NCBI RefSeq assembly: GCF_025699485.1
Contig: NZ_JANUXN010000002.1
Span: forward strand, 1 to 64,000
DNA from: Thauera carbonicopians
GTDB taxonomy: Bacteria > Pseudomonadota > Gammaproteobacteria > Burkholderiales > Rhodocyclaceae
Direction: 5' to 3'
DNA length: 64,000 nucleotides
Of the stretch, positions 9,823-19,919 are shown one piece after another; within the stretch, counting starts at the first letter, position 1, and every line of letters starts with the position of its first letter. The notes beneath the pieces were generated by a model, which was not told where the DNA came from, did no database searches, and was given only the letters and a program-made list of their open reading frames with translations. Made by a program: the position numbers and the translations under genes.

Positions 9823-10425
9823 TCAGCCCCGCAGCGGCGGCGGGAGCTCCGAACTGCGTTCCATCTGGCGGCTGATGTGGGCCGACAGTTCGGGCAGCAG
9901 CGTGGCGCGCAGGTGGGCCTGGAGTTCGACCTGCAGGCGCTCGCTGAGGTGGTCAAGCTCGCGCTCGAGCAGTTGCGGGAATTCCTGGTCCATCCAGTCG
10001 TTGATGCTGCGCGTGATCAGGGTGTCGAGCTCGATCAGGCGTTCGGCGATCTGGTAGGCGACGCGATCTTCGGCCGTGACTGCCGGTTCGGCCGCCGAGA
10101 AGGCGGGGGCAGGCGAGGGCGCCGCCTGCGCGGGGGACGGGGGGGCTTCGACTGGCGCTGCCTTTTCTGCGGGCGGCGGGTCGAAGATCAGGGGCTCTGG
10201 ATCCCGTTCGCTCCAGCCCAGCGGCAGCTCGGATGGATCGACGACCTCGGTGAGGATGGGCAGGTCGGCCGAATCGGTGTCCGCGGGGCTGGGCGGGGCT
10301 GGGACGCCGGCTTCATTCGCCGGCCTGGCCGCGCGGTGGCGGCCCAGCAAGGCGTCGGCCTGGTCCAGCAGGTCGTCGGCGCGTTCGAGTTCCTCGTCGG
10401 GCGGCAGCGGCAGCCAGTCCTTCAC
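9823..10425 (-). CDS. Hypothetical protein downstream of holC (DUF2486-like)
   Basis: A 200-residue acidic protein. The first 130 residues are Pro/Ala/Asp-rich and probably disordered. The last 70 are amphipathic helix with many Leu and Arg residues. It begins with GTG at 10425, overlapping the holC stop codon as GTGA, which implies translational coupling. Proteins of this type are regularly encoded between holC and valS in Betaproteobacteria. I associate it with DUF2486 with limited confidence, and the function is unknown. Confidence 0.7.
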   Translation of the reverse strand: MKDWLPLPPDEELERADDLLDQADALLGRHRAARPANEAGVPAPPSPADTDSADLPILTEVVDPSELPLGWSERDPEPLIFDPPPAEKAAPVEAPPSPAQAAPSPAPAFSAAEPAVTAEDRVAYQIAERLIELDTLITRSINDWMDQEFPQLLERELDHLSERLQVELQAHLRATLLPELSAHISRQMERSSELPPPLRG

Positions 10426-10862
10426 AGCGCCACCCTGCGCTCGGCGTCGAAGGCCTTCGGCTCCAGCCCCTGCGCGCGGTACTGTGCCCAGCGGGCGCGG
10501 GCGGGCAGGCGTTCGGCTTCGGTCTTGCCGACGATTTCGATCACGATCCTGAATTCCTGGTAATCCGGCGGCAGGTCCGGTGCGAGGTTGAACAGCGTGT
10601 CGGCATGCGGCCAGGGGGCGGCGGGAACGGCTTCGCCGATGACGACCGGTGTTTCCGCCGCCAGTTCGGAGTCGCGCAGCACGTGCGGGACGAAGGCGAG
10701 GGTGTCTCGCAGCCACAGCACGCGGTCGAGTTCCCGTGCGCTGTTGCCGTCGGGCATGCGCACCGCCACCTTGCGTCCGCTGCCGTATGCACGCCCGATC
10801 AGCTCGCAGGCAAGCACGAGCCGGTCGGGCGTGTTGTGGTAGAAGCGGACGCTCGGCGCCAT
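10422..10862 (-). CDS. holC: DNA polymerase III chi subunit
   Basis: A 146-residue protein. The N-terminal VRFYHNTPDRL, central VLWLRDTLAFVPHVL and the PVVIGE...LFNLAPDLP segments are typical of HolC. Chi binds single-stranded-DNA-binding protein and links the clamp loader to primed sites. Placement between pepA and valS is the classical location. The start at 10862 follows the pepA stop by 11 bases. Confidence 0.93.
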   Translation of the reverse strand: MAPSVRFYHNTPDRLVLACELIGRAYGSGRKVAVRMPDGNSARELDRVLWLRDTLAFVPHVLRDSELAAETPVVIGEAVPAAPWPHADTLFNLAPDLPPDYQEFRIVIEIVGKTEAERLPARARWAQYRAQGLEPKAFDAERRVAL

Positions 10863-10873
10863 TCCGCAGCCGC

Positions 10874-12373
10874 TCAGCCGCCGCGTGCGCGGCCGACGAG
10901 GAACTCGGACAGCAGCGGCACTGGCCGCCCGGTCGCGCCCTTGGCATCGCCCGACAGCCAGGCGGTGCCGGCGATGTCGAGGTGGGCCCACTTGTAGGCC
11001 TTGGTGAAGCGCGCCAGGAAGCAGGCGGCGGTGATGGTGCCGGCATAGCGCCCGCCGATGTTGCCCATGTCGGCGAAGTTGCTTTTCAGCAGATCCTGGT
11101 ATTCGTCCCACAGCGGCAGCTGCCAGGCGCGGTCGCCGGAGTCGGTGCCGCGCTTGAGCAGTTCGGCGGCGAGTTCGTCGTCGTTGGCGAGCAGGCCGCT
11201 GGGGATCTTGCCCAGGGCGACGACGCAGGCGCCGGTCAGCGTGGCGATGTCGATCACGCATTCGGGTTTGAAGCGCTCGGCGTAGGTCAGCGCGTCGCAC
11301 AGCACCAGGCGGCCTTCGGCGTCGGTGTTGAGCACTTCGATGGTCTGGCCCGACAGCGAGGTGACGACGTCGCCCGGCTTGGTGGCGCCGCCGCCCGGCA
11401 TGTTCTCGGTGGCGGCGATCAGGCCGATGACGTTGATCGGCAGGCCCATCTGGGCGATGGCCTTGAAGGTGCCGAGCACGCTGGCGGCGCCGCACATGTC
11501 GTACTTCATCTCGTCCATCTCGGCGGCCGGCTTCAGCGAGATGCCGCCGGTGTCGAAGGTGATGCCCTTGCCGACCAGCACGATCGGCTTGGCCTTGGAC
11601 TTGCCGCCCTTGTAGTTCATGACGATGAACTTGGGCGGCTGGTGCGAGCCGCGCGCCACCGACAGGAAGGAGCCCATGCCGAGCTTTTCCATGTCGGCGC
11701 GCTCGAGGACTTCGACGTCGAACTTGTACTGCTTGCCGAGCGCCTGGGCGGTGTCGGCGAGGTGGGTCGGCGTGCAGACGTTGCCCGGCAGATTGCCGAG
11801 GTCCTTCGCCAGCGCCATGCCGGTGGCGACGGCGTGGCCGTAGCGCACCGCGGTGTCGAGCTCGGCGCTCGGTTCGGTTGCGGTCAGCAGCGTCAGCTTG
11901 CGTGCGCCGCGTTCCTTCTTGTCTTTCTTGTCCTTGCCGGACTTGAGCGCATCGAAGCGGTAGGCGCCGTCGGCCAGGAGGCGGGCGGCCTGCTGCATCT
12001 TCCAGCTCAGCGGGCGTTCACCGACGGCGAGGTCGGCCAGCGTGACGACGGCGTCCTTGGCCGGCGTCGCGGCCAGCGCCTTGGCGGCGGCGGTCAGCGC
12101 GTCGCGGTAGGCCTTGTCGCCGAACTCGTCCTGCTTGCCCAGGCTGACCAGCAGCACGCGCTCGGCGTGAGTGCCGGGCAGTTCGGCCAGCAGCAGCGTG
12201 GCGCCGGCCTTGTCGTCCAGATCGCCGCGCTTCAGGTAGTGGGCGATGCGGCCTTCGGCGGCGGCATCGACGGCTGCGGTGGCGGTGGGCAGAACCCCGT
12301 CGGCAAAGGCGCCGAGCACCAGCAGGCCGGCCTTGGACTTCGCCGGCGAGCCGGTCTTTATGGTAAATTCCAT
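10874..12373 (-). CDS. pepA: Cytosol (leucyl) aminopeptidase
   Basis: A 499-residue M17 family metallo-aminopeptidase. The sequence has the metal and catalytic motifs VGKGITFDTGG and the signature NTDAEGRL. The GAASVLG and GGGATKPGD segments are also conserved. It removes N-terminal residues from peptides; homologues also act as DNA-binding regulators or in plasmid resolution. It is the first gene of the pepA-holC-valS run and faces lptF across a 154-base divergent promoter region. Confidence 0.97.
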   Translation of the reverse strand: MEFTIKTGSPAKSKAGLLVLGAFADGVLPTATAAVDAAAEGRIAHYLKRGDLDDKAGATLLLAELPGTHAERVLLVSLGKQDEFGDKAYRDALTAAAKALAATPAKDAVVTLADLAVGERPLSWKMQQAARLLADGAYRFDALKSGKDKKDKKERGARKLTLLTATEPSAELDTAVRYGHAVATGMALAKDLGNLPGNVCTPTHLADTAQALGKQYKFDVEVLERADMEKLGMGSFLSVARGSHQPPKFIVMNYKGGKSKAKPIVLVGKGITFDTGGISLKPAAEMDEMKYDMCGAASVLGTFKAIAQMGLPINVIGLIAATENMPGGGATKPGDVVTSLSGQTIEVLNTDAEGRLVLCDALTYAERFKPECVIDIATLTGACVVALGKIPSGLLANDDELAAELLKRGTDSGDRAWQLPLWDEYQDLLKSNFADMGNIGGRYAGTITAACFLARFTKAYKWAHLDIAGTAWLSGDAKGATGRPVPLLSEFLVGRARGG

Positions 12374-12527
12374 CAGCTTTTTTCCTTGGGAAGACGCGTC
12401 TTGCGAACTGCCGCCGATTATGGCGCCTTCGCCCGGAACCCGTCAAAAAGCCTTCCGGCCGGGCCCTTCCTGCCGGCGGCTGCAACCTTCATCACAACCC
12501 TCTCTTGCCCATCGGTCCTATCGCGCG

Positions 12528-13613
12528 ATGATCTTCCGCCGCGCCCTTCAGCGGGAATTCACCCACGCCGCCGCCGCGGTTTTCGTTGCACTGTTCGCGA
12601 TCCTGATCTCGACCGTGCTGATCCGCCTGCTCGGCCAGGCCGCCGGCGGCCGCGTGCCGGCCGAAGCGGTGCTGGCGCTGATCGGCTACGGTGCGCTGGC
12701 GCAGTTGCCGACGGTGCTGACGCTGACCTTGTTCATCGCCATCCTGGTGTCGCTGTCGCGCAGCTACCGCGACTCGGAAATGGTGGTGTGGTTCGCGGCC
12801 GGCGTGCCGCTGACGTCCTGGATACGGCCGGTACTGATGTTCGCGCTGCCGCTGGTGGTCGTGATCGGCGCGGGTTCACTGTACCTGACGCCGTGGGCGC
12901 AGCAGCAGAGCAGCGAATATCGCGACCGCCTCGACAACCGCGACGATACCCAGCGCGTCGCGCCCGGCGTGTTCCGCGAGTCCTCCGGCGCCCAGCGCGT
13001 GTTCTTCGTCGAGATCGGCGCCGGCGAGGATGGCCGGGTGCGCAACGTCTTCGTCAGCGAGGAGACGCGCGATGGCGGCCTGGTCGTGATCGCGTCGGCC
13101 GAGGGCTACATGCGCAGCGACGAGGAAGGGCGCCGTTTCGTGGTGCTGGAGAAAGGGCGGCGCTACGACGGCCGGCCGGGTACGCCGGAATACCGCGTGA
13201 TGGAGTTCGAGCGCTACGAAGTTCAGGTCGAGCAGAAGCCGGCCGTCAGCCAGCCGTCGCGCACCCGTGCGCTGCCCACCGCGCTGTTGCTGGCGCAGGG
13301 CGACAAGCGCAGCATGGGCGAGCTGCTGGGCCGCATCGGCGCGCCGCTGTCCGCGCTGCTGCTGGCCTTGCTCGCCATTCCGCTGTCCTTCGTCAATCCG
13401 CGCGCGGGCCGGGCCAACGGCCTGCTGATCGCGCTGCTGACCTATCTCGTCTATAGCAACGCCATCTCGGTGTTCCAGGGCTGGGTGGCGCAGGGGCGCA
13501 TGAGCTTCGGCGTCGGGCTGTTCCTGCCGCACCTGATCGTGCTGGCCATGCTGGCGCTGCTGTTCTACAAGCGGCTGTCGGTGTCGCCGTTCTGGCGGAC
13601 GAGGTCGTCATGA
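12528..13613 (+). CDS. lptF: LPS export permease LptF
   Basis: A 361-residue inner-membrane protein of the LptBFG transporter, which extracts lipopolysaccharide from the inner membrane. Hydrophobic segments lie near residues 15-35, 50-75 and 95-115, and three more follow after about 265. A soluble periplasmic beta-jellyroll-type domain lies between. Start ATG is at 12528; open frame upstream overlaps the pepA promoter and is not credible. The last four bases overlap the start of lptG (ATGA). Confidence 0.96.
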   Translation: MIFRRALQREFTHAAAAVFVALFAILISTVLIRLLGQAAGGRVPAEAVLALIGYGALAQLPTVLTLTLFIAILVSLSRSYRDSEMVVWFAAGVPLTSWIRPVLMFALPLVVVIGAGSLYLTPWAQQQSSEYRDRLDNRDDTQRVAPGVFRESSGAQRVFFVEIGAGEDGRVRNVFVSEETRDGGLVVIASAEGYMRSDEEGRRFVVLEKGRRYDGRPGTPEYRVMEFERYEVQVEQKPAVSQPSRTRALPTALLLAQGDKRSMGELLGRIGAPLSALLLALLAIPLSFVNPRAGRANGLLIALLTYLVYSNAISVFQGWVAQGRMSFGVGLFLPHLIVLAMLALLFYKRLSVSPFWRTRSS

Positions 13614-14683
13614 GCATCCTGTTCCGCTATCTCGCGCGGGAGATCTACTCGGCCACGGCGCTGGTGCTGGTGGCTTTCCTGGGCTTGTTCGCCTTCTTCG
13701 ACTTCATCAACGAGCTTGAAGACGTCGGCAAGGGCAACTACCAGATCGCCGACGCGGCCGTGTATGTGGCGATGATCCTGCCCGGCCGCGTCTACGAACT
13801 GTTTCCGGTCGCGGTGCTGATCGGCACCTTGTATGCCCTGGCGACGCTGGCGCGCCATTCCGAAATCACCGTGATGCGCGCCTCCGGGATGTCGAACGGC
13901 GCGCTGGCGCGCATGCTGGCGCTGATCGGTAGCGTGCTGGTGGTGCTGACTTTCCTTATCGGCGAATACGTGGGACCGCCGGCCGAAGCGGCCGCCCAGG
14001 AATGGAAGCTGACAGCGACCCAATCCACCGTGTCGCAGCAGTTGCGCTCCGGCCTGTGGGTCAAGGACGGCCGGCTGGTGATCAACGTCCGCACGATGCT
14101 GCCCGACCGCACGATGCAGAACGCGCGGGTGTACGAATTCGATGCCGACTACGGCCTGCTGTCGATCAGCGAAGCCAAGCGCGGCGTGCACGACGGCAAG
14201 GAGCATTGGCGCCTGCTGGAAGTGTCCCGCACCCGCTTCCTCGACGACCGCACCGAAGTGGAGCAGGTGCCGGAAATCACCTGGCGCTCGGATCTCTCGC
14301 CCGAAGTGCTGGGCGTGCTGATGGTGGGGCCGGAGCACATGCCGCTGGCCAAGCTGTGGACCTACATCCAGCATCTGCGCGACAACCAGCAGAGCACCGA
14401 CCGCTTCGAGATCGCGCTGTGGAAGAAGCTGATCTACCCCTTCGCCGTGCTGGTGATGATGGCGCTGGCGCTGCCTTTCGGCTTCATCCACGACCGCATG
14501 GGCGGAGCCAGTGCGCGCATCTTCATGGGGGTGATGCTGGGCGTGGGCTTCCACCTGCTGAACGGCCTGTTCTCCAACCTCGGCATGATCAACGCCTGGC
14601 CGCCGATCATGGCCGCGCTGACGCCCAGCCTGATCTTCCTGGCTGCTGCGGCCGGCATCCTCCACTACGTCGAGCGGCGCTGA
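13610..14683 (+). CDS. lptG: LPS export permease LptG
   Basis: A 357-residue partner of LptF, with the same topology: three N-terminal and three C-terminal membrane helices around a periplasmic domain. Conserved features include the YELFPVAVLIGTLY and RASGMS segments of the first membrane half. The ATG overlaps the lptF stop codon, so the two are translationally coupled. The ATPase LptB is not in the window. Confidence 0.96.
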   Translation: MSILFRYLAREIYSATALVLVAFLGLFAFFDFINELEDVGKGNYQIADAAVYVAMILPGRVYELFPVAVLIGTLYALATLARHSEITVMRASGMSNGALARMLALIGSVLVVLTFLIGEYVGPPAEAAAQEWKLTATQSTVSQQLRSGLWVKDGRLVINVRTMLPDRTMQNARVYEFDADYGLLSISEAKRGVHDGKEHWRLLEVSRTRFLDDRTEVEQVPEITWRSDLSPEVLGVLMVGPEHMPLAKLWTYIQHLRDNQQSTDRFEIALWKKLIYPFAVLVMMALALPFGFIHDRMGGASARIFMGVMLGVGFHLLNGLFSNLGMINAWPPIMAALTPSLIFLAAAAGILHYVERR

Positions 14684-14738
14684 CGTTCCTGCCTTCTTTT
14701 GAGGGGGCTGCAGCGTGGAGTCCGCCGAGCCGGAAATG

Positions 14739-14764
14739 AAAAACGGACCCGAAGGTCCGTTTTT
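14739..14764. terminator. Bidirectional Rho-independent terminator between lptG and rplS
   Basis: Six-base stem CGGACC/GGTCCG with a short loop, flanked by five A's on the left and five T's on the right. It gives a U-run terminator in both directions for the convergent lptFG and rpsP-rplS operons. Confidence 0.9.
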
Positions 14765-14785
14765 CGTGCGTCACCGCGAGGGCGA

Positions 14786-15208
14786 TCAGCCTTGCTGCTT
14801 TTGCTCTTGCTGTTGTTGCAGAGCAGCCTTCTTGGCAGCGGCGGCCTTGTAGTCCAGCTTTTCCTTGATGCGTGCGGACTTGCCCGAACGCTGGCGCAGG
14901 TAGTACAGCTTGGCGCGGCGGACGTCACCGCGGCGCTTCACTTCGATACCGGCCACCAGCGGCGAGTAGGTCTGGAACGTACGTTCCACGCCTTCGCCCG
15001 AGGAAATCTTGCGGACGATGAAAGCGGAGTTCAGGCCGCGATTGCGCTTCGCGATCACCACGCCTTCGTACGCCTGCAGACGTTCGCGGTTGCCTTCCTT
15101 GACCTTGACCTGGACGATCACGGTGTCGCCGGGGGCGAATTCCGGGATGGCCTTGCCCTGGGTCAGGCGGGCGATTTCTTCCTGTTCGAGTTGCTGAATC
15201 AGGTTCAT
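14786..15208 (-). CDS. rplS: 50S ribosomal protein L19
   Basis: A 140-residue L19 protein with the conserved [29 protein letters not shown] and RAKLYYLR segments. L19 sits at the 30S-50S interface. The C-terminal tail is extended and Ala/Gln/Lys-rich beyond the usual end at about residue 120. It is the last gene of rpsP-rimM-trmD-rplS. Confidence 0.98.
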   Translation of the reverse strand: MNLIQQLEQEEIARLTQGKAIPEFAPGDTVIVQVKVKEGNRERLQAYEGVVIAKRNRGLNSAFIVRKISSGEGVERTFQTYSPLVAGIEVKRRGDVRRAKLYYLRQRSGKSARIKEKLDYKAAAAKKAALQQQQEQKQQG

Positions 15209-15304
15209 TGCGGATACTCCATCAATGTTGTCGGCCGCTGTCTTTGCATCGGCCTGGCCGCAGAGCAGGTCGCCACCTGATGCGTGCCGTTTATGTACGG
15301 GCTT

Positions 15305-16159
15305 TCAGACGATGCTGCCGTCTTCCGCCCCGGCTTGCTCCTGCCTGAATTCCTCAAGCAGTTTCAATTCGGTCTTGCTCAGTTGCCGCTTGGCCAGGAG
15401 ATCCGGCCGCCGCAGTGCGGTGCGGCCCAGGGACTGCTTCAGCCGCCAGCGGCGGATTGCTGCATGGTTGCCCGACAGCAGCACCTCGGGCACCCGGTCT
15501 TCGTTCTCTGTTGCTTCGCCCAGCACTTCCGGCCGCGTGTAATGCGGGCAGTCGAGCAGGCCGTCGACGAAGGAATCCTCCTGCGCCGAATCGGCGGTGT
15601 TCAACGCGCCGGGCAGTTGCCGCACGATCGCGTCGAGCAGCACCATCGCCGGCAGTTCGCCGCCCGACAGCACGAAGTCGCCGAGCGACACTTCCATGTC
15701 GACCGCGCGTTCGATGACGCGCTGGTCGATGCCTTCGTAGCGGCCGCACAGCAGGATCAAACCCGGCTGTGCCGCCAGTTCCATCACCGCCGCCTGGTCG
15801 AGCCGGCGGCCTTGCGGCGACAGGTAGAGCACCGGGCCGGAAGCGCCGATCTCCGCCTGCTGCGCTGCGCGTGCCGCTGCGATCGACTGCAGCAGCGGTT
15901 CGGCCAGCATCACCATGCCCGGCCCGCCGCCGTAGGGGCGGTCATCCACCGTGCGGTGCGGGTCGTGGGTGAAGTCGCGCGGGTTGTGGAAACCCAGTGC
16001 GTACAGCCCGCGATCCTTCGCCCGGCGGGTGATGCCGCTGCCCGTCAGGGCGACGAACATCTCGGGAAAGAGGGTGATGAGGTCGTAGCGGCGCAGGCCG
16101 CCTGCAATCCCCACTTCTGCCTCTTCCTGACTGCTCCCGGTTGCGGCGTGATCGCTCAC
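15305..16159 (-). CDS. trmD: tRNA (guanine-N1)-methyltransferase
   Basis: A 284-residue SPOUT methyltransferase forming m1G37 in tRNA. Visible are the N-terminal [10 protein letters not shown], the [12 protein letters not shown] segment, the knotted SAM site [12 protein letters not shown] and the DFVLSGGE motif. The first 22 residues before the conserved core are an extension; an internal start closer to the core is possible but no better Shine-Dalgarno is visible. It lies 2 bases after rimM. Confidence 0.97.
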   Translation of the reverse strand: MSDHAATGSSQEEAEVGIAGGLRRYDLITLFPEMFVALTGSGITRRAKDRGLYALGFHNPRDFTHDPHRTVDDRPYGGGPGMVMLAEPLLQSIAAARAAQQAEIGASGPVLYLSPQGRRLDQAAVMELAAQPGLILLCGRYEGIDQRVIERAVDMEVSLGDFVLSGGELPAMVLLDAIVRQLPGALNTADSAQEDSFVDGLLDCPHYTRPEVLGEATENEDRVPEVLLSGNHAAIRRWRLKQSLGRTALRRPDLLAKRQLSKTELKLLEEFRQEQAGAEDGSIV

Positions 16160-16161
16160 GC

Positions 16162-16677
16162 CTACCAGTCCTCGCCCCAGGCGACGCGGATGCGCCGCGT
16201 GGCGAGATCGACATCCAGCACGTAGGCGGCGACGAAGGGAATCAACCGCTCGCCGCCGTCCTGGCCATCGTCCTTCACCTGCAATACGTCATGGGCGCCG
16301 GTGGACAGCAGGCCATCGACCACGCCCAGCCGCGTACCGGCTTCGTTGAAGACTTCTAGGCCGACGAGGTCGCCCCAGTAGTATTCGTCTTCGGCCGGCT
16401 TGGGCAAGGCTTCGCGCGGTGCACCGATGTACCAGCCATCGATGAACTCTGCCGCGTTGCGGTCCGGCACTTCGCCGAAGGCCGCAACCAAGCCCTTGCC
16501 GTGCGCCCTGCACGCCTTCAGCGTGTAGGGTTTCCAGCGTTCGGCGGGGGCTCCGTCCTCGGCGCAGAGCCACCATTGCGGCATCTTGCGCCATTCGACC
16601 GGGTCATCGCCGAAGGGATGGATCTTGACCCAGCCCTGAACGCCAAAAGGGGCGACAATGCGCCCCAGTACGATCAT
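16162..16677 (-). CDS. rimM: Ribosome maturation factor RimM
   Basis: A 171-residue protein starting [16 protein letters not shown], the typical RimM opening. The PRC-barrel half contains [12 protein letters not shown], and LIPFVAAYV is conserved near the C terminus. RimM binds S19 and assists maturation of the 30S head. The start at 16677 fits the family; the frame upstream overlaps rpsP and is not used. Confidence 0.96.
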   Translation of the reverse strand: MIVLGRIVAPFGVQGWVKIHPFGDDPVEWRKMPQWWLCAEDGAPAERWKPYTLKACRAHGKGLVAAFGEVPDRNAAEFIDGWYIGAPREALPKPAEDEYYWGDLVGLEVFNEAGTRLGVVDGLLSTGAHDVLQVKDDGQDGGERLIPFVAAYVLDVDLATRRIRVAWGEDW

Positions 16678-16720
16678 CTGCCTGTCCGCCTTTTCAGGCC
16701 GTGGCCGGGATCGTCGCTGC

Positions 16721-16972
16721 TCAGGCAGCGGCCTTGGCGGCCTGCTTGGCCAGGCGGGCAACGGTCGGCGACAGCTGGGCGCCGTTCTGCTGCCAGTAGG
16801 CCAGACGCTCGGCGTTGATCACCAGGCTCTGCGCGGCGCCGGAGGCAACCGGGTTGTAGTAGCCGACGCGCTCGATGAAGCGGCCGTCACGGCGATTGCG
16901 GGAATCGGCGGCGACGATGTTGAAGAACGGGCGCTTTTTGGCGCCACCACGGGCAAGGCGAATGACGACCAT
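16721..16972 (-). CDS. rpsP: 30S ribosomal protein S16
   Basis: An 83-residue S16 protein with [17 protein letters not shown] at the N terminus and the conserved [10 protein letters not shown] segment. It is the first gene of the rpsP-rimM-trmD-rplS operon. About 180 bases of leader separate it from a candidate promoter near 17156-17184. Confidence 0.97.
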   Translation of the reverse strand: MVVIRLARGGAKKRPFFNIVAADSRNRRDGRFIERVGYYNPVASGAAQSLVINAERLAYWQQNGAQLSPTVARLAKQAAKAAA

Positions 16973-17155
16973 CTGATTTTCCTGATCGGTGGATGCGAAA
17001 AACGGCGGATTTTAGTGCAAAACGCTGCCGGGATCAAGCTGTGCGTGTTCTGCCGAACGGGAGAAGACATGGCGGGCAAACATTTGCTGAACGATGCCTG
17101 TGCAGACGCGTTTTGAACTGCTCGAGAGAAGAAAAGTCGTGCATTCTCGAATACG

Positions 17156-17184
17156 ACTAAAATGCGATAAATGAACATTTGCAA
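17156..17184 (-). promoter_or_regulatory. Candidate promoter for the rpsP operon
   Basis: On the minus strand TTGCAA (17179-17184) and TTTAGT (17156-17161) are separated by 17 bases in a locally AT-rich stretch between the divergent rpsP and 17197 genes. The match to the sigma-70 consensus is only moderate, and the same AT-rich segment may carry a plus-strand promoter. Confidence 0.25.
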
Positions 17185-17196
17185 TGCTGTCTGTCC

Positions 17197-18687
17197 ATGA
17201 TTCAGGCTCCACTTTCCGCTGTTAACGACGATGAAGCGGCCGATTTCCTGCACTGGCTGGAATCCGAACCCGCCGACGAGGTCGTCGACGACCTGACGGG
17301 CTTGCGTACCCGCTTCGAGAAACTGCTGCGCAACAGCGGGCTGGCGGATGAGCTGCTGCGCTGCTGCCTGGAGGGCGGCGCCGCGCGGGGGCTGGACATC
17401 AGCAGCCGCATTCGCGCGCAGTTGCAGGAAGCCAGCCTGCCTTTGCCGCCCGTCCTGCAGCGTGCGTCGATCGACATTTCCTCCACCCTGGCGGAAATGG
17501 CACGGAAGCTGGAAAGCCTGCGGTCCACGGCTGCGCCGGATCTGCATGCCCGGGAAAACGATCGGCGCCTGGCGCTGGGGCTGTGCAGCGAAGCTTTCGT
17601 CGTGGCGGCGATGTCCGCAGCCAATGCACCGCCTGGTTTGTGGAAGCTCGCCAACCGCATGGCGGTCGAACTCGAAGGCGATGCGTCCTATTTCACCATG
17701 GCGGCGATGGCCGCTGCATCGCCCGAGAGCCTGACTGCCCGCCAACTGGCCTGGATTGCCGATTTCCTCGGCAACAGCCTGCCCGAGCTGCAGTTGCAGG
17801 CCGAAGGCGAGTCGCTCGTCGGTGCCTGGTGGATCGAACTGGGGGCGGATGCGGCGCCGGTATCGGTGGCGCGCGGGCTGGCTCCTGCGGGGGGCGACGT
17901 GCGCCATTTCAGCCTCGTACCGCTTGCGCGCGTGCTCGGCGAGCATGTCGAGCACCTGGAAACGGTGATCGCTGCCGCGGAGAACGCCGGTGATACGCTC
18001 GAAGTGGAGTTGCTGGATGCGGGGGATGAGGAGCTGCCGCCGGGCCTGACGCCGGTCGAGCTGCTCGCGCTGCTGCGCATTCTGCGCGAACGCTGGGTGA
18101 GTTCTCCGCTGCGGGTGTTGCCCCGGCGGCCTCAGCACTACGCGATCCAGGTCTGCCTGGGTCTGCGCGGGCTGTGGGAGCTCGGGCGAGGGCGCAGCGA
18201 GAGCGGGCGGGTACTGGAATGGCAGGTGCTCAACGAAAGCCCGGGCGGCTACGCGATCATGAGCATCACGGAAACCGAAGCGGATGCCGGCCGGCCGGCG
18301 GAAATCGTCGCCGGCATCGTGCTCGGAGTCAGACGCCAGGCAGACGAAGCCTGGGCAGTATGCGTGGTGCGCTGGGTGCGCAGCGAAGCGTCCGGCCGGA
18401 TCGAGCTGGGGCTGCAGGTGCTGGCGCTGTCCTACTACGCGGTGCAGGTGGCTTTCCGCGGGACCACGCTGCGGGGGGTGGTACCTGCGCTGGCGCTGCC
18501 GGCCATGGAGCCGATGCGCCGTCATCCGGCTTTCCTCGCACCAGCCGGAACCTATGCTTCGCGCCGTTTCGTCTTCGTCCGCGAAGGCGCGCGCGTGTAT
18601 GTGGCGCAGGGGCGAGCCCTGGGGCTGGACATGCAGACTGCCAGCGTCGAACTGTTCCGCTACGAGATCGACCCCTATCCGATCTGA
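17197..18687 (+). CDS. Large hypothetical protein, possible C-terminal PilZ-like domain
   Basis: A 496-residue soluble protein with no signal peptide or membrane segment. The N-terminal two thirds is helical, with repeated Leu/Ala-rich segments. Around residues 340-420 an EWQVLNESPGGYAIM segment and a later VVRWVR...ELGLQVLA segment resemble the beta strands of a PilZ-type c-di-GMP barrel. A clear RxxxR motif before a D/NxSxxG motif is not evident, so this is tentative. ATG at 17197 is used; a TTG at 17179 is an alternative. It stands alone, divergent from rpsP. Confidence 0.65.
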   Translation: MIQAPLSAVNDDEAADFLHWLESEPADEVVDDLTGLRTRFEKLLRNSGLADELLRCCLEGGAARGLDISSRIRAQLQEASLPLPPVLQRASIDISSTLAEMARKLESLRSTAAPDLHARENDRRLALGLCSEAFVVAAMSAANAPPGLWKLANRMAVELEGDASYFTMAAMAAASPESLTARQLAWIADFLGNSLPELQLQAEGESLVGAWWIELGADAAPVSVARGLAPAGGDVRHFSLVPLARVLGEHVEHLETVIAAAENAGDTLEVELLDAGDEELPPGLTPVELLALLRILRERWVSSPLRVLPRRPQHYAIQVCLGLRGLWELGRGRSESGRVLEWQVLNESPGGYAIMSITETEADAGRPAEIVAGIVLGVRRQADEAWAVCVVRWVRSEASGRIELGLQVLALSYYAVQVAFRGTTLRGVVPALALPAMEPMRRHPAFLAPAGTYASRRFVFVREGARVYVAQGRALGLDMQTASVELFRYEIDPYPI

Positions 18688-18793
18688 TGGTGGCCGCGCT
18701 GCGCAGGCCGGGGTGCGCAAGCCCGCATCACGCCGGGCTGTGCCGGCGCAGTCCGGCCTACGCGGCCCGGCCCGGGCCGTCCCGGTGATATGA

Positions 18794-19776
<983 letters not shown>

Positions 19777-19820
19777 CGAGGCCCGGCAGCCGGAATGATG
19801 GTTTCGCCCAGGCTCCAGCC

Positions 19821-19855
19821 ACACAGCCCGGCCCATCCTACGTGCCGGGCTGTGT
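19821..19855. terminator. Hairpin between convergent DUF2069 gene and leuA
   Basis: A perfect 12-base inverted repeat, ACACAGCCCGGC (19821-19832) and GCCGGGCTGTGT (19844-19855), is followed directly by a second small hairpin, CCCCCTAAGGGGG. There is no U run, but its position between convergent genes fits a terminator. Confidence 0.6.
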
Positions 19856-19919
19856 AGCCCCCTAAGGGGGCGGGTCGAAAGCGAAGCCCTCCGTTTCGAG
19901 GAAGCTCGTCAACCGCGGC

